In this document: positions 59,223-64,000 of the stretch, piece after piece
Position numbering within the stretch: the first letter of the stretch is position 1
How the letters are laid out: each line of letters begins with the position of its first letter
Program-made: the position numbers and the translations under genes
The notes under the pieces: model-generated
Told to the model about the DNA's origin: nothing
Databases searched by the model: none
The model's input: the letters and a program-made list of their open reading frames with translations, nothing else
From: Bolinopsis microptera
Taxonomy: Eukaryota > Ctenophora > Tentaculata > Lobata > Bolinopsidae
DNA length: 64,000 nt
Direction of reading: 5' to 3'
NCBI RefSeq assembly: GCF_026151205.1
Contig: NC_087072.1
Span: 23,205,603-23,269,602, forward strand

Positions 59223-60329
59223 ATGACTCACAAGCTGAAGCCAAACGATCTTACAACCTTGCTCCTGAAGTCCAACTTCGAGTTTTCATGGGGATTGGGC
59301 AAAGATCGTCTTGTAAAATTCGACATCTTTGTAAATGAGCTAAAATCGAAGTTTTGTGTTGTAGACTGGGGCCAATGTAATGAGGCTGATGCAAACCTAG
59401 AAGCAGAGAAAGCTAAGATTGAACTCATGTCCCTTTGTGCCGGACCTCAGCTCAGGGACATCATAAACTCACTGATCAGTGACAAACCTATCCTGTTCAA
59501 AGAAATAGTAAACCTAACTAGGAAGAAATTAATGAAAGACACGCCACCATTATTACTGCTTGCCACACTGTTGTCTGAATCACAAGGCTTCGCTGAATCA
59601 TTTGAAGACTATTACAACCGTGTTCAAGTTTCGGCTAACTCAATTCACTGGGATTCATTCACTCCTGAAAACATAAAGAAGGCTCTTATTGCCACCACAT
59701 TTGCGAGCCGATCCCTTAACCCATTTGTAAAGGGACATTGTCTTGCAGTGCGAGATATGAGCTCTATAAACTTGCAGGATATATTAAACACAGCACATGA
59801 ATATGAGGAGAAGAATCCTGCTCCCGCTTCTTTTCCGCAAGTGGGGAACTCTGGCTCACTATTTGGTCGTGCCCAAACTGGAGCAGGAGGTGGGTTGTTT
59901 GGTGCAGCGCCCACTGTTAAAACTACACAGCATTATAGGTATGATAAGGCCGGGAATCTTGACCCAAGTTCAACTAATAGTGGCGTTTTTCGGGGCTTCT
60001 CATTTAATGCTTCAGCTGGAGGCAACTCCCTGTTTGGGGCCAGCCCAGGTATGTGCCAGGTTGTGCCAGCACCAAGCCAAGCTCCAGGCGGGAATGATGC
60101 CCCTAGTGGAAACAGTGCTCCTGGAGGTATGTTTGGAGCACCAGCATTCTCCGCTGCTCCGTTTGGGGGCTTTAAGAACAATATCTTCATGTCTGACGGG
60201 AAGGGAGCAAAAGAAGAAGAAGGGGGAAGGAGTGAGGGAGGTGAGCCGAGTACGGAGGTTGAAGGATTGGCTGTCAAACGGGTCAAGAGACAGAGATCTG
60301 ATGCAGGTCCTTCTGACAAGGCGCCCTAG
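59223..60329 (+). CDS. Gag-like capsid/FG-repeat fusion protein (single exon)
   Basis: Intact 368-codon ORF from ATG 59223; the frame is open further up to an acceptor (TTTTTTAAAG) at 59183, so an upstream exon is possible. Residues about 30-200 look like a retroelement Gag capsid: FDIFVNEL, a LCAGPQLRDIINSL helix, LFKEIVNLTRKKL, then a second lobe with FEDYYNRVQVSAN, PENIKKALIATTF and LQDILNTAHEYEE. Residues about 205-320 form a Gly/Ala/Pro-rich tail with FG-type motifs (SLFG, GLFG, SLFG, MFG, PFGGF). The C-terminus is acidic and then basic (VKRVKRQR), a likely nuclear localisation signal. No zinc knuckle, protease or polymerase is visible. It lies in intron 1 of the KIND gene. A domesticated Gag is my inference; a young non-autonomous gag copy or an FG nucleoporin are alternatives. 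Confidence 0.6.
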   Translation: MTHKLKPNDLTTLLLKSNFEFSWGLGKDRLVKFDIFVNELKSKFCVVDWGQCNEADANLEAEKAKIELMSLCAGPQLRDIINSLISDKPILFKEIVNLTRKKLMKDTPPLLLLATLLSESQGFAESFEDYYNRVQVSANSIHWDSFTPENIKKALIATTFASRSLNPFVKGHCLAVRDMSSINLQDILNTAHEYEEKNPAPASFPQVGNSGSLFGRAQTGAGGGLFGAAPTVKTTQHYRYDKAGNLDPSSTNSGVFRGFSFNASAGGNSLFGASPGMCQVVPAPSQAPGGNDAPSGNSAPGGMFGAPAFSAAPFGGFKNNIFMSDGKGAKEEEGGRSEGGEPSTEVEGLAVKRVKRQRSDAGPSDKAP

Positions 60330-60520
60330 AAATCCTCTGCTTTGATAATTAACTATTTTGCCATTCATTATTTATTCATAATTTCCACAGTATAATGAAT
60401 ATTCTATTTCAATAAGAACTTGGCCGTCCATTCCTAGTCCCTACCATCAAGTAAGGTTAGCAAGCTGCACCTCTGTTATAATATATCAAGTAAGGTTAGC
60501 AAGCTGCACCTCTGTTATAG

Positions 60521-62594
60521 TATATGGGCAATTCCACGTAGTGTAATTCACACTTTGCACAAAATTTAGCTTTTAATTGCATGCTAATTGTAGGCTAACA
60601 TTAGCAGCATGATAATATAAAGTCAGAATGAAGTTTAAACGTTTGTGATGATGTGGCAACAAAAGTTTAATGTCTATCTCTTATACTTTTTATGTGAGCA
60701 GCATTTTAAAAAGTAGGCGTTATTCACAGGCATAATTTGGTGTTTTAGAAATCTTGCCTTAAAATTGCAATTCGTGCCCCAGTGTAATAGCAGAAGTTAC
60801 AATAAGGCTTGATCATAATAAAGTACACATTTTTTCAACTTCCTATGTCCTTCCTAACATAAATTTGTGGAATGTGTGTAGTACAGGGACAATATAGGAA
60901 GTAAACGTTATTCACATTTGGACGTAGTGTAACTCACACTCTGCCCAGTTGCTCTGTTTGTGCGTTGTATTGATGTTTGCTTGTTCTTAATTTGGTTGCT
61001 GCTATTGTAAAATGGTGAAGTAGACTGACTATTACTAATTTTAAATTAAATTGACCACTAATTGGTCCAATTAGATACTGGTAATGGTGTAGATTACACC
61101 CTACTGCCATACCACAGTGGTCCGGGCGCCCATGCGAGGTAGACATAAGACATAGGCATGACTAAGGGGTATGATATACCACAAAATATGTATTCTAGGG
61201 GTATCTTGCCCCAAAATAACGTTTAAAAAGGTTTTTAGAATGATTAAATGGATATTTGACCTCAAATATTAATTTTACCTCATTTTTTGTCAAAAATTGC
61301 ATTTTTTGGCCATTTTTTGCCATTTTTTAGGACAAACTACAAAAATAAGTTGCAAATTAACTTTGGTAAGCATCTATAAGTTGATCTATCTGTAAGTATA
61401 GGACATTTAGAGTAATCCTAGAAAAATGTACAGTGTAATATTGTGGCATGATTTTTTTATGAGCTCTCAAAGGTTCATGATTAGACAGAAATTAGGTGAA
61501 ATTTATAACTTTTTTAATCCATTTTTAGACCATTTTATCACTTATAATATCAATTTTAAACTACTTCTTTGTGTTTTTAAAGTGAAGAGGTCATCAAGAG
61601 CTTTAATTTGATACCTCTATACATGGATTTTGATAAAAATTAGAATTTTTTGGGGCAAAAACACTGCTCTTTTGAGCAAAATTTAGTTACGTGACAAGAA
61701 AATAAGGTAATTTTAGCCCCAAATTGCTCATATTTTCTGAAAATAAGCCTTTAAATTACTCAAATAAGTGTTCCCAGACCTAACAATGACTATAAAACAC
61801 TTTCAAATCAATTTTGATGTCCTAATCCATTTAAAAATCATTATTTTTGCGATTTAAGGTCTAAAAGTGGCACATTTTGCCCTGGCGGAACCCTAATTTC
61901 GATTAAATTACCAACACTTTCAGGCAGTTGTTGAAAATAGGTCCCTGGAATTGCCCTGGAAGTATTGAAAGTACAATTTATTTCACAACAAAGCATTTAA
62001 ACCACTTGTTTTATTAATTTTCCGCTGTGTAAATTACACTACCAAGCTGTGAATTACGCTACCTGTGAATCACACTACCCCTACTTTTTGCACTTCCAGT
62101 GTGACAAAACGAATGAAATTTTCTGACCTTTATAGATGACTAAAGTTGCCGTTAGAGAGAGAGTTACGAATCAAACAGACTTATAGTGTAGCCACAGTAA
62201 AACATTTTTCACTATTTGGTAGCGTTATTCACACTCGAAGAGGAAAAATTTGATCATAAGACACTCAAAAAGTAAAGAAATTTGGCCCTCAAAATTAGGC
62301 TGGCCTTCTATCTGAAGCCCACTAGGTTGATATACAGGATAAAATATTGAATTCTACGATTAATAAAGCTCCCTAAAATCTTTCGGAAAATAACGGGATA
62401 TTCACACTAAAGATACACTAAATTTAAGCCAACTTTGACGCGCTACAGTTTTTAAACTAGGCTAGATATCAACAAACGGTTTTTTGCCCCTGAAAATATG
62501 GTCAAATATCTTAAAGATTTTCTATCTCTCCCAAACCACCTCCAAACTTTATTATTTTGTTACTGGTTACCGTTATCGTGGAATTGCCCATATA
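60521..62594. mobile_element. Non-coding 2.07-kb TIR element
   Basis: TATATGGGCAATTCCACG at the left is exactly inverted at the right end (62577-62594). The interior is AT-rich, has repeated GTGTAATTCACAC-like motifs in both orientations and no ORF of note. Lies just after the Gag/FG gene. Confidence 0.75.
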
Positions 62595-62643
62595 AAGCTT
62601 TTTAGCTCATTCACCCGAGTAGTTACATATTTCGTGTGACCAG

Positions 62644-62935
62644 TATGGTGGCTCAGACCCGCCACTGAAAAAAAGACCTGCCACTAAGAAAAACCAATGT
62701 CAATTTTAAAACAATGGCGGATATAAGCCAAGGCAGCTGAAGACGATTTACACACGTATTTTGAAAGCTCCTGCTAAAACAAACTTTTTATATCTCTTAT
62801 ATGTTTTTAAAAAATCCCCCTCCAGCTCCAGGTTTAAGCTATGAAATTCCAATTCAATATCAAAATATAAATTGATTTGACATTGGGTTTTTTCGCAAAT
62901 CAATTTTAAAACGGTGGCGAGTCTGAGCCACCATA
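62644..62935. mobile_element. 292-bp MITE with TATGGTGGCTCAGAC termini
   Basis: Left TATGGTGGCTCAGACCCGCC and right GGCGAGTCTGAGCCACCATA are inverted; a second inner pair surrounds CAATTTTAAAAC. No ORF. Confidence 0.8.
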
Positions 62936-63218
62936 GACCATTCAGTTGTGTCATATATGGCTAACGTGCAATTCTTTAAAAGTGTGCGCGATTGCAGTTC
63001 AGTTTGTTGTATTGTTGTTATTGTACCTTTATTGTGTACCCAATAATTGATTTGCATTTATACATTGGCATGTTGTTTTTTTTCAAATGTTTAATTCAGT
63101 ACTAGGGTCTGTATTGGAATATATAGTAGCAGGTAATAATGTATAGTAGCATGTAATAATGTATAGTAGCAGGTAATAATGTACCTGTGTATAAAACAGC
63201 GTTAAACTATAATATGGG

Positions 63219-63415
63219 GGGGGGGGGGCAACCTCATTTATGTATATTTATGAGGTTGCCCCCCCCCCGCCCCCCTATTGTACCTATGCCCCCCCCCCCC
63301 CTATTGTACCTATGGGCTATGTCCCCGCCCCCCCACCTATTGTACCTATGCCCCCCCCCCCCTATTGTACCTATGGGCTATGTCCCCGCCCCCCCCCCCC
63401 CCCCACCTATTGTAC
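63219..63415. repeat. Poly-C repeat containing copies of the exon-1 donor
   Basis: About five copies of CTATTGTACCTATG separated by C-runs and GGGCTATGTCCCCG. On the minus strand each copy reads CATAGGTACAATAG, the exon-1 splice donor context. Confidence 0.9.
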
Positions 63416-63596
63416 CTATGTCGATCTTGATGTTCCCTTCAGTCCCCAGGAACACAGTTTCCCTGGTGATGATAATGTTACGAGACTGGTCTAGTGTGAG
63501 AACTGCTAGACACATCTTCTCACAGATAGCGTACAGGTCCTCGTCATTGAGGGGCCCCTTTATCAGGCCCACTATCTCCTCTAATGTAAACTCCAT
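63416..63596 (-). CDS. KNDC1: KIND gene exon 1: start and first half of KIND1
   Basis: Sixty codons plus one base from ATG at 63596. The peptide starts MEFTLEEIVGLIKGPLNDED and continues with a LYAICEKMC helix and a strand-rich stretch ending in IKIDI, the typical KIND N-terminal half. Donor is ATAG^GTACA at 63415, phase 1. An alternative is that an acceptor just upstream (CTACTAG) makes this an internal exon, so the start is plausible but unproven. The intron immediately after it is a poly-C/poly-G repeat that copies the donor. Confidence 0.75.
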
Positions 63597-64000
63597 CACT
63601 ACCTAGTAGTGTTACTTGTTAGTAATGTAAACTCCATCATCAGACTACCATTCTAACACACGCATTGTTAGTACATCAATTAAGCAGCTAACTAATTACT
63701 TAATATTTAGATTCAAACAAACGAGCTACTCTCTAGCGGTTAGAGTAGCAGAGAGTTTTCAGTAGTGACACATCAGACAAGGTATCCAAACTAGAAACAC
63801 ATTGCAATGTGCAGAATGTACCATACACTTGGTACAACTAGCAGACCAGGTGGCCTCGTTACCATGGTGATCATCCTCTGGGATTCTTCTTTCTTAATTT
63901 TATAGGATGTTAAACTCATAGTTCACTAGGTGCAGGTAGAGGTGTGATAAATCGAATAAGATAAGTTAATAATGAATGTGGACCCCCCCGGCCCCGGCAA

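Noticed and set aside
59223-60329. Nucleoporin Nup54/Nup62-type annotation
   Set aside because: FG motifs are few and at the C-terminal side, no Nup54 coiled-coil is visible, and the N-terminal region looks like a Gag capsid.

Overview
This is nuclear DNA of a multicellular animal, probably an AT-rich, repeat-dense invertebrate. The genes are split by GT-AG introns, and there are animal-type families (two-KIND protein, TRP-like channel, RNase P p25-like Alba protein), Penelope-like and CR1-like retroelement remnants, many MITE-like elements and interstitial TTAGGG motifs. I cannot name the species. No rRNA, tRNA, prokaryotic operon or CRISPR array was found.

The backbone of the window is one large minus-strand gene. 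I traced it by splice sites and reading phase from an exon with a possible start ATG at 63596 down to at least 13599. It encodes two KIND (kinase non-catalytic C-lobe) domains. The first is built from exons at 63.6, 57.7, 53.9 and 53.6 kb, the second from exons at 29.0, 28.6, 24.0 and 17.9 kb. Between them lies a long low-complexity linker with three in-frame tandem peptide repeats. Two KIND domains in one protein suggest KNDC1 (very-KIND); no RasGEF domain was recognised, so this is a proposal. Three more exon-like segments on the same strand (12.0, 3.2 and 2.8 kb) may continue the gene leftwards.

Three plus-strand coding units lie inside its introns: an RPP25-like Alba gene (54.0-56.2 kb), a single-exon ORF with a retroelement-Gag-like capsid region fused to an FG-rich tail (59.2-60.3 kb), and an ankyrin plus six-helix TRP-like channel (25.5-27.5 kb).

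Layout: 0-13 kb, interspersed repeats, a 114-bp satellite and MITEs. 13.6-15.2 kb, the large KIND-gene exon. 15.3-23.9 kb, a chain of minisatellites (35, 58, 24, about 50 and 33 bp) with a MITE and a Penelope-like fragment inserted. 24-30 kb, KIND2 exons and the nested channel. 30.1-34.8 kb, a CR1-like LINE tail, a MITE and a 2.8-kb array of a 13-bp unit. 34-41.3 kb, linker exons. 42-48.9 kb, nested transposon mosaic including near-identical 705-bp tandem copies. 49.5-53.9 kb, MITEs and exons. 54-64 kb, the nested RPP25-like and Gag/FG genes, a 2.07-kb TIR element and the first exon.

The most striking pattern is that several minisatellites begin exactly at exon edges of real genes. The 58-bp array copies a KIND2 3' splice site plus 45 nt of exon, the poly-C array at 63.3 kb copies the exon-1 donor, and the 43-bp array at 27.6 kb copies the 3' end of the channel CDS.
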